Shown here: positions 8,184 through 17,503 of the stretch, piece by piece
Layout: every line of letters begins with the position of its first letter
How positions within the stretch are numbered: position 1 is the stretch's first letter
Assembly (NCBI RefSeq): GCF_004403945.1
Contig: NZ_SOHM01000031.1
Span: 150,532-214,531 of the forward strand
Length of the DNA stretch: 64,000 bases
From: Cryobacterium lactosi
GTDB lineage: Bacteria; Actinomycetota; Actinomycetes; Actinomycetales; Microbacteriaceae
Direction of reading: 5' to 3'
The notes under the pieces: model-generated
Seen by the model: only the letters and a program-made list of their open reading frames with translations
Databases searched by the model: none
Told to the model about the DNA's origin: nothing
Program-made: the position numbers and the translations under genes

Positions 8184-9700
8184 GCGGCGTCGAGACGGAG
8201 AGTCAGCGTGGCGAAGGAGTGCGGGGGCAGTGTGAGCCGCAGGCCCGTGGGGGTGACCTCGAAGTCGTCGAAGGTGATGGGGCTGACCACGTCGGCCGCT
8301 CCGGGACGGTTGTGTGCGTCGGGGCGGTCGGCGGAGAGCAGACGCCCGGTCGCGTCGGTGGCCGTACCGCCGCGGAACTCGACGGTGATCTCGAGGGGGG
8401 TGTCGAGGTCCACGTTCGTGAGCGAAACCAGAACCTGGCCGTCTTTTGTGCTTGCGGATGCGGAGGCGACGGGGATTTCCCGGCCGTCGGCGGTGTGGGC
8501 GGGTCCGACAACGGTTGTGGGGAGCACTGTCGCGTCCTGGTGGCCTTTGTTCATCTCGAACACGTGATACGTGGGCGTCCGCACCATCTCGCCCCCGTCG
8601 GGGTCGGTCAGCAGCATCGCCTGCAGCACATTCACCGTCTGCGCGATGTTCGCCATCGTCAGCCTGTCGGCGAAGCCGTGGAAGACGTCGAAATGCCAGG
8701 CGGCGACCATGGCATCGCGGATCGTGTTCTGTTGGAAGAGGAAGCCGGGGTGGGTTCCCGGCTCGACTTCCCACCAGGTGCCCCATTCGTCCAGGACCAT
8801 CCCGTACTTCTTCTCGGGGTCGTAGACGTCCATGACGTCCGCGTGCGAGCGAAGCAGCCCTTCGATGCCTTGGGCTGCGACGATGGTGCTCCAGTAGGAC
8901 GCGTCGTCGAACTCGGTCGCGCTGCCCTTAGCGTGCCAGCTGCCGCCGATGGTGTAGTAATGCACCGAGACCGATTCCCACGGCACGGTGGAGAAGGGGT
9001 GCGCCCCGATCTCGGGGATGACCTCCATCAGGGTCTTCGTCCAGGCGGTATCGGCACCGTCTGCGCCGGCGGCGACGCGGTGGAGCGGGGTGTCGTTGCC
9101 GCTCTGGCAGAAGGTGCCGAATTGGCGGGCGAGGTCGGCGTAGGCACCGGCGCGCATGTTGCCGCCGCAGCCCCACGTCTCGTTGCCGAGGCCCCAGAAC
9201 GCCACGGTCCACGGCTGTTCCCGACCGTGTGAGCGGCGCAGGTCGGCCATTGGGGACTTGCCGGTACCCGTGAGGTACTCGACCCAGTCGGCCATCTCCT
9301 GCACCGTGCCTGACCCGATGTTGCCCGAGATGTAGGCGTCGGCGCCGAGCAACTCGCACAGGGCCATGAACTCCGGCGTGCCGAAGGAGTTGTCCTCGGC
9401 CACCCCACCCCATTGCGTGTTGATGAGGCCAGGGCGCTCGGCGCGGGGGCCGATGCCGTTGGTCCAGTGGTATCGATCGGCGAAACAGCCGCCTGGCCAA
9501 CGCAGGTTCGGGATGTTCAGGGCGCGCAGGGCCTCGACGACGTCGAGGCGGATACCGCCGATATTGGGCACAGGCGAGTCCTCGCCGACCCAGAAGCCGT
9601 CGTAGATACACCGCCCGAGGTGCTCGGCGAAGTGGCCGTAGAGGTGCTTGCTGATGGTGGCGCCGGGCCGGTCAAGGTCGACGGTGACGATGGTGTTCAC
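8180..9700 (-). CDS. GH51 alpha-L-arabinofuranosidase
   Basis: A 506-residue intracellular enzyme that removes terminal arabinofuranose from arabino-oligosaccharides. Family signatures: YGHFAEHLGRCIYDG (21-35), LRWPGGCFADRYHW (66-79), acid/base Glu174 in WGLGNETWGCGG, nucleophile Glu305 in LDEWGTWW, and a C-terminal beta-sandwich domain from about residue 390. The start is GTG 9700 with GGAG seven bases upstream; upstream codons would encode low-complexity His- and Pro-rich sequence. It is followed by GH27 with a 4-nt overlap and preceded by GH36, so the three form one operon. Confidence 0.93.
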   Translation of the reverse strand: MNTIVTVDLDRPGATISKHLYGHFAEHLGRCIYDGFWVGEDSPVPNIGGIRLDVVEALRALNIPNLRWPGGCFADRYHWTNGIGPRAERPGLINTQWGGVAEDNSFGTPEFMALCELLGADAYISGNIGSGTVQEMADWVEYLTGTGKSPMADLRRSHGREQPWTVAFWGLGNETWGCGGNMRAGAYADLARQFGTFCQSGNDTPLHRVAAGADGADTAWTKTLMEVIPEIGAHPFSTVPWESVSVHYYTIGGSWHAKGSATEFDDASYWSTIVAAQGIEGLLRSHADVMDVYDPEKKYGMVLDEWGTWWEVEPGTHPGFLFQQNTIRDAMVAAWHFDVFHGFADRLTMANIAQTVNVLQAMLLTDPDGGEMVRTPTYHVFEMNKGHQDATVLPTTVVGPAHTADGREIPVASASASTKDGQVLVSLTNVDLDTPLEITVEFRGGTATDATGRLLSADRPDAHNRPGAADVVSPITFDDFEVTPTGLRLTLPPHSFATLTLRLDAA

Positions 9701-9710
9701 GAGGGCTCCA

Positions 9711-9735
9711 GGGTGGTGGTGGTGGTGGTGGGTGG
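9711..9735. repeat. Short GGT-repeat tract
   Basis: A run of GGT triplets ending in GGGTGG fills much of the 62-bp gap between the GH36 stop and the GH51 start. On the coding strand it reads CCA repeats, upstream of the GH51 ribosome site. The G-rich strand could form a quadruplex, but nothing shows that it does. Confidence 0.6.
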
Positions 9736-9762
9736 CGTATGGGCGCGGCGGACCGCGTGAGG

Positions 9763-11955
9763 TCAGGCGTCGATGCGAACCAGTCGCAGGACGAGTACCC
9801 GGTCGGGGTGGAAGGTGAGCAGGTCGAGTCCAGCTTCCACAAGGAGGCTCCCCGAGTAGGACGGCGCCTCGGCGGGGGAGTCGAGGGCTGCGGACGCGTC
9901 CAACCACGACGGGCTCAACCACCAGGGGCCGAGTGACCCGGGCCGGGCGGACTCGACGCGATACCTGGCCTCGGCCAGGAGCCCGGGCAGGCGGACCCTG
10001 CATCGCGAATCCGCGGATAGTTCCGGTGTAACGATCGTGTAGATGGCCTCCGAACCGTCGGGGGCGACGACACCGCGCAGGGCCGGCGCATCCGGGTCGA
10101 AGTCGCCGTCGGCGACGACCCGGCCGGTGCTGATGAGCTCTCGATGCAGCTGGTAGGCGGAGATCCAGCGGGCCAGGACGACCGCGTCCTCGTCGCTCAG
10201 CTCCCGGATGTCCCATTCGATGCCGAAATGACCAAGGAACGCGATTGCGCAGCGGGTGTGCAGATCGCTCGTGCGCCCGGTGACGGAGGACACCGGTGAG
10301 GCGACGTGCGAGCCGAGCATCTCGGGCGGCACCAGGAGCCCGGTCCAGCGGAGCATTCGGGAGCGATCGAGGGGGTCGTGATTGTCGGAGGTATGCACCC
10401 GGTCGGTGCGCTCGAGGATCCCGAGGTCGACACGTCCTCCTCCCGACGCGCAACTTTCGATCTCGAGCTCGGGGTGTCGCAGGCGCAGCTGATCGATGAG
10501 CTCATAGACCGCGAGAGTTTGTTCGTGCACGGCCGGTGCTCCCGTCGCAGGATGGCCCGCGTCGATCAGGTCGCGGTTGTGGTCCCACTTGAGGTAGGCC
10601 ACGTCGAGGTCGGTGACCAGCCCGTCGAGAACGGCGAGAATGTGCGCAAAGGCCTCGGGGTCGGCCAGGTTGAGCACCTGCTGGTTGCGGAACCGCGGCG
10701 GTAGCCCCGCACGCGCTCGGAGGATCCACTCGGGGTGCGCGCGGGCGAGGTCGGAGTCCTCATTGATCATCTCCGGCTCGACCCAGAGGCCGAATTCCAT
10801 CCCGAGGCCGCGGACGTGCTCGGCGAGGGGGGCGAGACCGTGTGGCCAGGCCGTCGGGTCGGGGATCCAATCGCCCAGACCGGCGGTGTCGTCGGTGCGG
10901 CCCAGGAACCAGCCGTCGTCAAGGACGTAACGCTCGACTCCGAGGGCGGCGGCGCGCGTGGCCAGCTCTGCCAGGGTGGTGAAGTCCTGGTCGAAGTACA
11001 CGGCCTCCCACACATTGAGGGTGACGGGGCGCGGACGACGCGATGACCGTGAGCGCTCCCTCACGAAGCCGTGGTACCGGGCCGAAGCGGCATCCAGGCC
11101 GATCCCGAAGCTGCCGTACACCCAGGGGGATCGATACCTTTCCCCGCCCGCCAGGCGCACCTCGCCGGGTAGGAGAAGTTCGCCGCCGCGGAAGGCCAGA
11201 TATCCGTCGCTCCGCTCGACAGCGTGCTCGTGGTTGCCGCCGATACCGACATGGCAGAGCCACACCCGGCCGGAGCCCGCGTCGAAGCCCGGCGACCCGA
11301 TCGCGATGAGCGTCGTGGCATCCAGCCCGGTGCGCCCGCGGCGCGACTCGCGCGCATGCGTCCCGACGACCACAGGGTGCCGCTGCGGGATTTTCTCGGT
11401 GCCCCACCGGCCGGAGAAATCCAGGATCTCGCGTGCGTCAGTCGGCATCCGCAGGGCCGGGTCCACGCCGATGACGTCGAGGTGTTCGGGCCCCTCGCCG
11501 TCATTGCGCACGCTGACGCGGGTGCGGAGCAGCCCAGAATAGGAGAGATCGATCTCTATACTGGCCCCGATAGCGGCCGATTCGTCGTGCGCATCAATGC
11601 TCACCAGACCGCTCTCCCGCTGCGCCACCGCGCCCTCCGCGAGCGTTTCGCCGTTCACGGTGACCGACGTCACGGTGAGGCGAGGGGACCATGCGGCGCC
11701 GGCACGGTGGGCCCGGATGCCGGGCAATCCACCCCATCCGTACGAGTGCTCCGGCAGGATACCGGGCTCGTACGGCAGGTCCGATAGCCCGTCAATTCCT
11801 GTGCGGACGCTGGTACCCGCGTATTCGGAAAGGTCACGATCACTCGCTTGGATCCGTGGGCCCCAGTGCACAATCACGGGCGGAGCGGCGTTGATTTGAG
11901 TGAGCAGGACGGACACTTCTTCAGTGAAGAGGTGAATCACCCGAGGGAATTCCAT
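9763..11955 (-). CDS. GH36 alpha-galactosidase
   Basis: A 730-residue enzyme, the usual length for bacterial GH36, hydrolysing alpha-galactosides such as raffinose-type sugars or galactosylated hemicellulose fragments. N-terminal beta-supersandwich (1-310), catalytic barrel with RYVLDDGWF (342-350), LWVEPEMIN (390-398), nucleophile Asp458 in YLKWDHNRD, SCASGGGRVD (501-510) and acid/base Asp524 in HTSDNHD. No signal peptide. ATG 11955 is preferred because AGGA lies eight bases upstream; ATG 11982 would add nine residues but has no ribosome site. First gene of the GH36-GH51-GH27 operon, divergent from GH127, with an operator-like palindrome between them and another inside the gene. Confidence 0.92.
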   Translation of the reverse strand: MEFPRVIHLFTEEVSVLLTQINAAPPVIVHWGPRIQASDRDLSEYAGTSVRTGIDGLSDLPYEPGILPEHSYGWGGLPGIRAHRAGAAWSPRLTVTSVTVNGETLAEGAVAQRESGLVSIDAHDESAAIGASIEIDLSYSGLLRTRVSVRNDGEGPEHLDVIGVDPALRMPTDAREILDFSGRWGTEKIPQRHPVVVGTHARESRRGRTGLDATTLIAIGSPGFDAGSGRVWLCHVGIGGNHEHAVERSDGYLAFRGGELLLPGEVRLAGGERYRSPWVYGSFGIGLDAASARYHGFVRERSRSSRRPRPVTLNVWEAVYFDQDFTTLAELATRAAALGVERYVLDDGWFLGRTDDTAGLGDWIPDPTAWPHGLAPLAEHVRGLGMEFGLWVEPEMINEDSDLARAHPEWILRARAGLPPRFRNQQVLNLADPEAFAHILAVLDGLVTDLDVAYLKWDHNRDLIDAGHPATGAPAVHEQTLAVYELIDQLRLRHPELEIESCASGGGRVDLGILERTDRVHTSDNHDPLDRSRMLRWTGLLVPPEMLGSHVASPVSSVTGRTSDLHTRCAIAFLGHFGIEWDIRELSDEDAVVLARWISAYQLHRELISTGRVVADGDFDPDAPALRGVVAPDGSEAIYTIVTPELSADSRCRVRLPGLLAEARYRVESARPGSLGPWWLSPSWLDASAALDSPAEAPSYSGSLLVEAGLDLLTFHPDRVLVLRLVRIDA
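11544..11557. promoter_or_regulatory. Perfect 14-bp palindrome inside the GH36 gene
   Basis: AGAGATCGATCTCT, the perfect form of the motif found between GH36 and GH127 and around the ABC-transporter promoter. It lies about 400 bp inside the GH36 coding region, 451 bp centre-to-centre from the intergenic copy. It could be an auxiliary LacI-type operator for DNA looping; the role is inferred. Confidence 0.5.
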
Positions 11956-11994
11956 AAAGACATTCCTATCGTCAATCCTCATGTGAGTAAAGTA

Positions 11995-12008
11995 AGAGAT
12001 CGATCTCA
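11995..12008. promoter_or_regulatory. Operator-like palindrome between GH36 and GH127
   Basis: AGAGATCGATCTCA contains a perfect 12-bp palindrome (11996-12007) in the 69-bp divergent gap, with a central CG typical of LacI-family operators. It matches 13 of 14 positions of the sites at 25746 and 25827. It would control both divergent hydrolase units. Confidence 0.65.
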
Positions 12009-12024
12009 ACGACGAGGAGTCCTC

Positions 12025-13857
12025 ATGACGATGTTCCAGCTCGCGCCGAACGACACCCGTCTCGAGGGCGGCGTTTTCGATGATCGCCGCCGGCTCAACC
12101 GGGCCTATCTCCTGTCGTTGACCGACGAAGCGCTCCTGCAGAATTTCTTCCTCGAAGCAGGCATCGGCGACCAGAACTGGCACCTCCAGCCGTCCCGGGA
12201 CTCGGCCGTGTCACGCGGCCTCGAACGCCACTGGGGCTGGGAAACACCCGGTGCGCTCTTGCGAGGCCACTTTCTCGGCCATTGGCTCTCGGCCGCAGCG
12301 CGCGAGGTTGCGGTCACGGGAGATCGGCTGCTCCGGGCGCGGATCGACTCGGTACTGGACGGACTCGAGCGCTGCCAGCAGGAGAACGGCGGAGGATGGA
12401 TCTGGGCCATCCCACCTGCTTTTCTCCGCCGCCTCGCGGAGGGCCGAGCGGTGTGGGCGCCGCAGTACGCGATGCACAAGACGCTGATGGGTCTCGTCGA
12501 CGTGCACCGTGATCTCGGTGACGATCGAGCCTTGCAGCTGGCCCGGAACGCGTCTATCCCGATCCTCGAGTGGGTGCGGGGCATCGACGACGACGCGTTC
12601 CAAACAATTCTCGAGGTCGAGACCGGCGGGATGCTCGAAGTGTGGGCTGATCTCCTGGCGGCGACCGGCGACGATATCTACCGGGAACTGCTCAAGCGTT
12701 ACTACCACCGTTCCCTGTTCGAGGGGTTGCTGGCGGGTCGGGACATGCTGACCAATATGCACGCGAACACCACCATCCCCGAGGTGCTCGGTGCCGCGCG
12801 TGCCTACGAAGTGACCGGCGATGAGCGCTGGCGCGGCATCGTCGAGGAGTACTGGACCCAGGCCGTCACCCGCCGCGGCACCTTCTGCACGGGCGGTCAG
12901 ACCTCGGGTGAGATCTGGACGCCTCCCTTCGAATTCGCCTCTCGTCGTGGCGAAAAGACGCAGGAGCATTGCGTCGTGTACAACATGATCCGGCTCGCCG
13001 ACGCTCTGATGCGGTGGACAGGCGATCTCTCCTATGCCGACTACATCGAGCGGAACCTCTACAACGGGATCCTCGCCCAACAGAATCCCCGCACGGGAAT
13101 GGTCGCCTATTTCCTGCCGCTCGAGGGCCGGGCCCGCAAGAATTGGGGGACCGCCACAGAGGACTTCTGGTGCTGTCACGGCACACTGGTGCAGGCTCAC
13201 ACCCGGCACTCCGGGCTGGTCTTCTTCCTGGGGGAGGACGGCGAACTCACGATTGCGCAACACATCGGCGCTCGGACCAGGGTCGCGACGGCCGCGGGCG
13301 ACGTGGCGGTGCGGGTCACTGTTCTCGGCAACGCCGGCTACGTCGGTCCGGACTCCAATGCGGGCGAGGCCGGTGACGCGCACAGGCCCTCGGCAACCCG
13401 GGTGCGCGTCGAGGTCACCTCGGCCGAGGGCGTCCCGCTGAGGGTTCGTGTGAGAGTGCCCGACTGGGTCGTCGGGGAGCCCGCGCTCGCGGGGGACGAG
13501 CACGTGGAGCGCGCAGCCGGCGCCCTCGTCATCGCCCACCCCGGTGTTCGGACCAGTGTGGACATCGCGTTCCCCTTCGCTCTCCGGGCTGTACCGATTC
13601 CCGACGAGCCCACCACAGTCGCGTTCGTCGAGGGGCCGGTGGTCCTTGCCGGTCTCGTCGACAGGGAGGTGAGCCTGAACGGTGACCCATCGTCGGCCGC
13701 CTCGCTTCTGACGCCAGACAACGAGCGCCAGTGGACGGAGTGGCTTCGCGGCTACCGCTCCGTCGGCCAGCCCTCCACCATCCGCTTCCGCCCGGTCCAC
13801 GAGATCGTCGACGAGCCGTACTCGCTCTATTTCCCGATCAACGCGGCCGGAAACTGA
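12025..13857 (+). CDS. GH127 beta-L-arabinofuranosidase
   Basis: A 610-residue enzyme of GH127, which removes beta-linked L-arabinofuranose as in plant extensin or arabinan side chains. The zinc-thiolate active site of the family is visible: the EHC pair (Glu314, Cys316) and the Cys-Cys pair at 383-384 in DFWCCHGTLVQ, with Glu296 in GQTSGEIW as probable acid/base. No signal peptide, hence cytoplasmic. ATG 12025 follows GAGGAG by five bases. It is divergent from the GH36 operon, shares an operator-like palindrome with it, and is followed 43 nt later by an MFS gene. Confidence 0.92.
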   Translation: MTMFQLAPNDTRLEGGVFDDRRRLNRAYLLSLTDEALLQNFFLEAGIGDQNWHLQPSRDSAVSRGLERHWGWETPGALLRGHFLGHWLSAAAREVAVTGDRLLRARIDSVLDGLERCQQENGGGWIWAIPPAFLRRLAEGRAVWAPQYAMHKTLMGLVDVHRDLGDDRALQLARNASIPILEWVRGIDDDAFQTILEVETGGMLEVWADLLAATGDDIYRELLKRYYHRSLFEGLLAGRDMLTNMHANTTIPEVLGAARAYEVTGDERWRGIVEEYWTQAVTRRGTFCTGGQTSGEIWTPPFEFASRRGEKTQEHCVVYNMIRLADALMRWTGDLSYADYIERNLYNGILAQQNPRTGMVAYFLPLEGRARKNWGTATEDFWCCHGTLVQAHTRHSGLVFFLGEDGELTIAQHIGARTRVATAAGDVAVRVTVLGNAGYVGPDSNAGEAGDAHRPSATRVRVEVTSAEGVPLRVRVRVPDWVVGEPALAGDEHVERAAGALVIAHPGVRTSVDIAFPFALRAVPIPDEPTTVAFVEGPVVLAGLVDREVSLNGDPSSAASLLTPDNERQWTEWLRGYRSVGQPSTIRFRPVHEIVDEPYSLYFPINAAGN

Positions 13858-13877
13858 CAGACAGGACCTTTTACCCC

Positions 13878-13904
13878 ATGCCCTCCCGACCGGTACGTCC
13901 ATGA
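13878..13904 (+). other. Eight-codon leader ORF before the MFS gene
   Basis: ATG 13878 opens an ORF encoding MPSRPVRP whose TGA overlaps the MFS start codon (ATGA, 13901-13904). AGGA stands eleven bases before it, whereas the MFS ATG itself has no visible ribosome site, so translation of the two may be coupled. Chance cannot be excluded. Confidence 0.3.
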
Positions 13905-15121
13905 CCGCTGCCGGCGCCGGACCATCGTCCGCCCGGCTCCTTCTGCCGGTATTCGCAATGCTCATCGGGTTCGGGCCGCTGACGATCGACCTTGTCCTGC
14001 CCTTCCTCCCCACGCTGACAACCGATCTCGGCATCACTGCCTCGACCGCTCAACTCGTGGTGACCGGGGCAACCTTCGGCTTTGCTGCCGGTCAGCTCCT
14101 CGCCGGCCCGCTCAGCGATGCGATCGGACGGCGGTGGCCGCTTGGCGTCGCCGCCGTGCTGCACATCGTGGCCAGCGTGGTCGCGGCGACGACCTTGGAC
14201 ACAGCGGTCCTCCTCGCCGCCCGTTTTGTGCAGGGCGCCGCCTGCACCGCCGCAGGGGTCGTGGTCATCGCGATCGTGCGCGACCTGTACAGCGGGAAGA
14301 GGCTCGTGACGATGCTCGCGAACCTCGCGGTCATCATCAGTGTCTTCCCCCTTCTCGTCCCGTCACTGGGAGCACAGCTGACGAAAATCATCGACTGGCG
14401 TGCGTCCTTCCTCATCGTGGCCGTCTGGGGCGCGCTGGCGACGGCCGCCGCGCTGATCGTGCTGCCCGAGACCCTACCGCCGGAGCGACGGCACACAGGC
14501 GGGCTGCTACCCTCGCTGCGGAACTCCTTCGGGCTACTCCGCCGACCGAGGATCCTCGCCCTCGCTGCCGCATCCGCCGCGGGGTGGTCGGTCGGATTCG
14601 GTTACCTCGCGACCGCACCGTTCCTCTACACCCGGGTCTACGAGGTGAACGCGGATGGCTATGGACTCCTCTTCCTCGGTACGTCCGTCGTGACGATCTG
14701 TGTGGGTCAGATGACCGGTCGGGTGCTGATTCCGCGACGTGGCGCCCAGTTCGCGCTGATGGCGTCGGCTGTCGTGACGGCTTTCGGTGCCGTCGTCGTC
14801 GTGGTCCTCGCGCTCCTCCAGGCCCAACCGCTACTCGTCGCGGCGGGCACCCTCACCTTCGCGCTCGCCGGGCGGTCGATCGGCGCGCCGGCGGTGCAAT
14901 ACCTCTCGCTCCAGGGCCCGGCCAGCGAGGCCGGAAGTGTCACAGCCATCCTGGGTACCGTCAGCTTCACCGCGGCCGGGCTCGTCATGCCGGTCATGGG
15001 CGGCTACGCCGAAGTGTCGCTCGTTCCGTTCGGGATCCTGGTGTTCGTGGCGGCCGTCATCCAGGGTGTCGTCGCCCTCCTGTTCTGGCTGCGCTCGCGC
15101 CGCAACACCGTCGGGTGGTGA
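13901..15121 (+). CDS. MFS transporter, Bcr/CflA drug-exporter family
   Basis: A 406-residue, twelve-span major facilitator. LPFLPTLTTDLGITASTAQLVVTGATFGFAAGQLLAGPLSDAIGRRWPL is characteristic of the Bcr/CflA group, with the loop 2-3 motif GPLSDAIGRR (68-77) and an antiporter-like RFVQGAACTAAGVVVIAIVRDL segment. It could export drugs or, given its position 43 nt after GH127, sugars released inside the cell. The ATG has no good ribosome site of its own and is overlapped by an 8-codon ORF. Its stop is 4 bp from that of the convergent GH95 gene. Confidence 0.85.
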   Translation: MTAAGAGPSSARLLLPVFAMLIGFGPLTIDLVLPFLPTLTTDLGITASTAQLVVTGATFGFAAGQLLAGPLSDAIGRRWPLGVAAVLHIVASVVAATTLDTAVLLAARFVQGAACTAAGVVVIAIVRDLYSGKRLVTMLANLAVIISVFPLLVPSLGAQLTKIIDWRASFLIVAVWGALATAAALIVLPETLPPERRHTGGLLPSLRNSFGLLRRPRILALAAASAAGWSVGFGYLATAPFLYTRVYEVNADGYGLLFLGTSVVTICVGQMTGRVLIPRRGAQFALMASAVVTAFGAVVVVVLALLQAQPLLVAAGTLTFALAGRSIGAPAVQYLSLQGPASEAGSVTAILGTVSFTAAGLVMPVMGGYAEVSLVPFGILVFVAAVIQGVVALLFWLRSRRNTVGW

Positions 15122-15125
15122 CCGC

Positions 15126-17483
15126 CTAGACGGGCAGCCAGGTCGCGTCGACGTGGAGAGGCCGCTCGCGGATGTCGAGCCGGTGATTGCCCGTTGGAAC
15201 ACCGTCCACGAGGAGCGTCGCGGCGCGGGGAAGTCGAATCAACGTGCCCTCCGGGGGCGCGAGCCACCCCGCCCCGGGAAGGCGACGAATCGTGCACGAG
15301 GCACCGTGCGGACTCCACTCCAACCGGTCGACCACGAGGCCGCCGCGAGCGCGCAGTCCGGTCACGGCGCCACGCGGCCAGGCGGTGGGCACGGCGGGAA
15401 GCACCGACAGCGAGTCGGTGCCGGACCCCAGCAGCATCGAGGCAACGAGGCCGGGAAGCCCCCCGCTCGCATCCAGGTTGAAGATTCTTCCCGCATCGTG
15501 CGTCGTCGCCAGGGTGGGGCTCCAGTGCTCGACAGCAAGCCAGTTGACGCACGTTTCGGCCGCCGCCGCATCGCCGAGCGCTGCGGCCGCCAGGCCGATC
15601 TGCACGAGGCCGAAGGCCATCTCCATCCGGCCGGGCGGTGCCGACGGCGCAGCCGCACGCCACGCGATCTTGTCACGCACGGTCGCAACGGCGGCTGCGC
15701 GCAAACGCGTCGCCGCCTCACCGTCACCGGCGAAGGCCGGATCGATCTCGTACCACAGCGGGTAGAGCTGGGAGGCGTGACGGTGCGCGATGTTCTCACT
15801 CCAGGGCCCGGTGACCCACTCCGCGAGGGTTCCGTCGTCAGCGACGCGATAGGGCGGCAGATCGTCGAGTACACGTGCCCAGCGTTCGTCCAGGGAGTCA
15901 TCACCGCGGGCCCGGCCGAGCAGCGCCGTTGCTCTCGCGGCATCGCGGAGGATGGCGACGTCGATCGTTGCATCCGTGGCGAGGGGCACCCGAGCGCCTC
16001 CCGGCGTGTTCTCGGGCGAGTACGAGGGAACGATCCGGCGCACGCCGTCGACATCGATCCAAGCGGTCTCGGCAAAGCGGAGCACGCCTTCGGTCAGTTC
16101 CCACACCCTGTCATCGACGATCGATCTGTCGCCCGTCGTGGAGACGGCGTCGGCCACGACCCGCAGAACCCAGCCGCCGCATCCGGTCCAGAACAGGTGG
16201 GGGTAGTCCTCGGAGAAGTGGTTGGCCCGACCGTGATTCGACATACGGGACGGTAACAGCATCCCTTCGGCTCCGAAGATGAGACGTGCGTTGTCGCGGT
16301 AGTCGTCGAGGTGCGGGAGCACGAGGTTCAGGAGGGAGAGGGTCAGCTCTGGCGTACCCGTGGCAGTCATACCGGCCATCGCGCCGTTTTGCACGTTGCC
16401 GTTCAGGGTGTAATCGGCAGACCAGGCGGGGCGCCAGGTACCCTGCCAGACGCCCTGCAGAGTGGGCGGGAATGCGCCCGTCGAGGCGATGATGTTCGCC
16501 CGGCCGCTCAGATAAGCGGTCTCGACCACGCGGCGGCGAGCGCCGTCGTCGCCGGCGCGGGCGGAGGTCCAGAGGTCTTCTGTGCGCGTCGTAGACGAAG
16601 CGCCAGCCAGGTCCAGCAGGGAAGCGCCGGTCAGAGGTAGCCTGGTGCGCCGCTCGGCGTGGCGGGCATCGTCCCATGAAGCCGGTAGGCCGCGGGACAC
16701 GCCAACGCTGAGAGCATCAGAGCGCATCGAGACGTCGACCCGGAACAGCAGTGCCGCCTCGGGCCCGGTCGCCACGTTCGATCGTGTGACGCCGGCATCA
16801 ACCTGCCACGGCGTGCCGGTGAAGACCGTCACGGCAGCGCGGACGGCGGTGGGAGCGTGACCCGCGGTGGCCTCGAGAATGCCACGATCTCCGCCCGCCA
16901 CACTGGCCGTGACCGCCGCGGAGCCGTCGGGACCACCGGTGTCCAAGGACGTGGTGCCGCCGGCGCCCAGACCGAGCTCGATGCTGCTCGTACTCGGGGA
17001 GTCCGCCTCGACCGATACCAGCACTGACTCACTTCCGTACGGAGCGAGGAGGCGAAGCACGTGTCGTCTGCGTTCGAGATCGGTCCATTCCACCGCGACC
17101 TCGCCGCGGAGCGGGTCGATGATCCGCCGCGATTCCACGACGCCGCCAGGGGTCCTGATGGTCAGAGTCGCGCAGAGACCGAGCGGATCGGTCCAGATCA
17201 GAGAATCGTCGTACCCGGTTGCCCGGGCTCCCCGGGACAGCGTCCGGCTCGCGGCGTCGGCGTCACCGCGGAGGAGCGCTTCACGCAAGCTCTCCCGCAC
17301 CGGAGCGAGGTCGGGCGCATCGGGGCGAGGATTGACGGGGAGGAAGTAGCGCTCGTGGGAGAGGGAAACGCTGATCGCGTCGGCCGGACCATGAACGACG
17401 GCGCCGACCCGACCGCTGCCGACGATCAGCCCGTCTTCCCACGAGTGAGCGACGGTGGATGTCACAAAGACCGGGTCAGTCAT
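15126..17483 (-). CDS. GH95 family glycosidase (alpha-L-fucosidase/galactosidase type)
   Basis: A 785-residue GH95 enzyme. Family landmarks: SWEDGLIVGSGRVGAVVHG (14-32), the (alpha/alpha)6-barrel motif DYTLNGNVQNG with the two Asn that help activate water (361, 363), acid Glu491 in YSPENTPGG, HRHASQLYPLWY, and NLDASGGLPGLVASMLLGS carrying the Asp partner near residue 680. GH95 releases alpha-1,2-L-fucose or L-galactose. No signal peptide is visible, so the substrate is likely imported. Last gene of a six-gene operon, 20 nt after an oxidoreductase gene. Confidence 0.88.
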   Translation of the reverse strand: MTDPVFVTSTVAHSWEDGLIVGSGRVGAVVHGPADAISVSLSHERYFLPVNPRPDAPDLAPVRESLREALLRGDADAASRTLSRGARATGYDDSLIWTDPLGLCATLTIRTPGGVVESRRIIDPLRGEVAVEWTDLERRRHVLRLLAPYGSESVLVSVEADSPSTSSIELGLGAGGTTSLDTGGPDGSAAVTASVAGGDRGILEATAGHAPTAVRAAVTVFTGTPWQVDAGVTRSNVATGPEAALLFRVDVSMRSDALSVGVSRGLPASWDDARHAERRTRLPLTGASLLDLAGASSTTRTEDLWTSARAGDDGARRRVVETAYLSGRANIIASTGAFPPTLQGVWQGTWRPAWSADYTLNGNVQNGAMAGMTATGTPELTLSLLNLVLPHLDDYRDNARLIFGAEGMLLPSRMSNHGRANHFSEDYPHLFWTGCGGWVLRVVADAVSTTGDRSIVDDRVWELTEGVLRFAETAWIDVDGVRRIVPSYSPENTPGGARVPLATDATIDVAILRDAARATALLGRARGDDSLDERWARVLDDLPPYRVADDGTLAEWVTGPWSENIAHRHASQLYPLWYEIDPAFAGDGEAATRLRAAAVATVRDKIAWRAAAPSAPPGRMEMAFGLVQIGLAAAALGDAAAAETCVNWLAVEHWSPTLATTHDAGRIFNLDASGGLPGLVASMLLGSGTDSLSVLPAVPTAWPRGAVTGLRARGGLVVDRLEWSPHGASCTIRRLPGAGWLAPPEGTLIRLPRAATLLVDGVPTGNHRLDIRERPLHVDATWLPV

Positions 17484-17503
17484 CGGCGTGGGCCCGTCGC
17501 ACG

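Noticed and set aside
9711-9735. GGT tract as a regulatory G-quadruplex
   Set aside because: Mostly GG pairs separated by single T; only weak quadruplex potential, and the simple-repeat explanation suffices.
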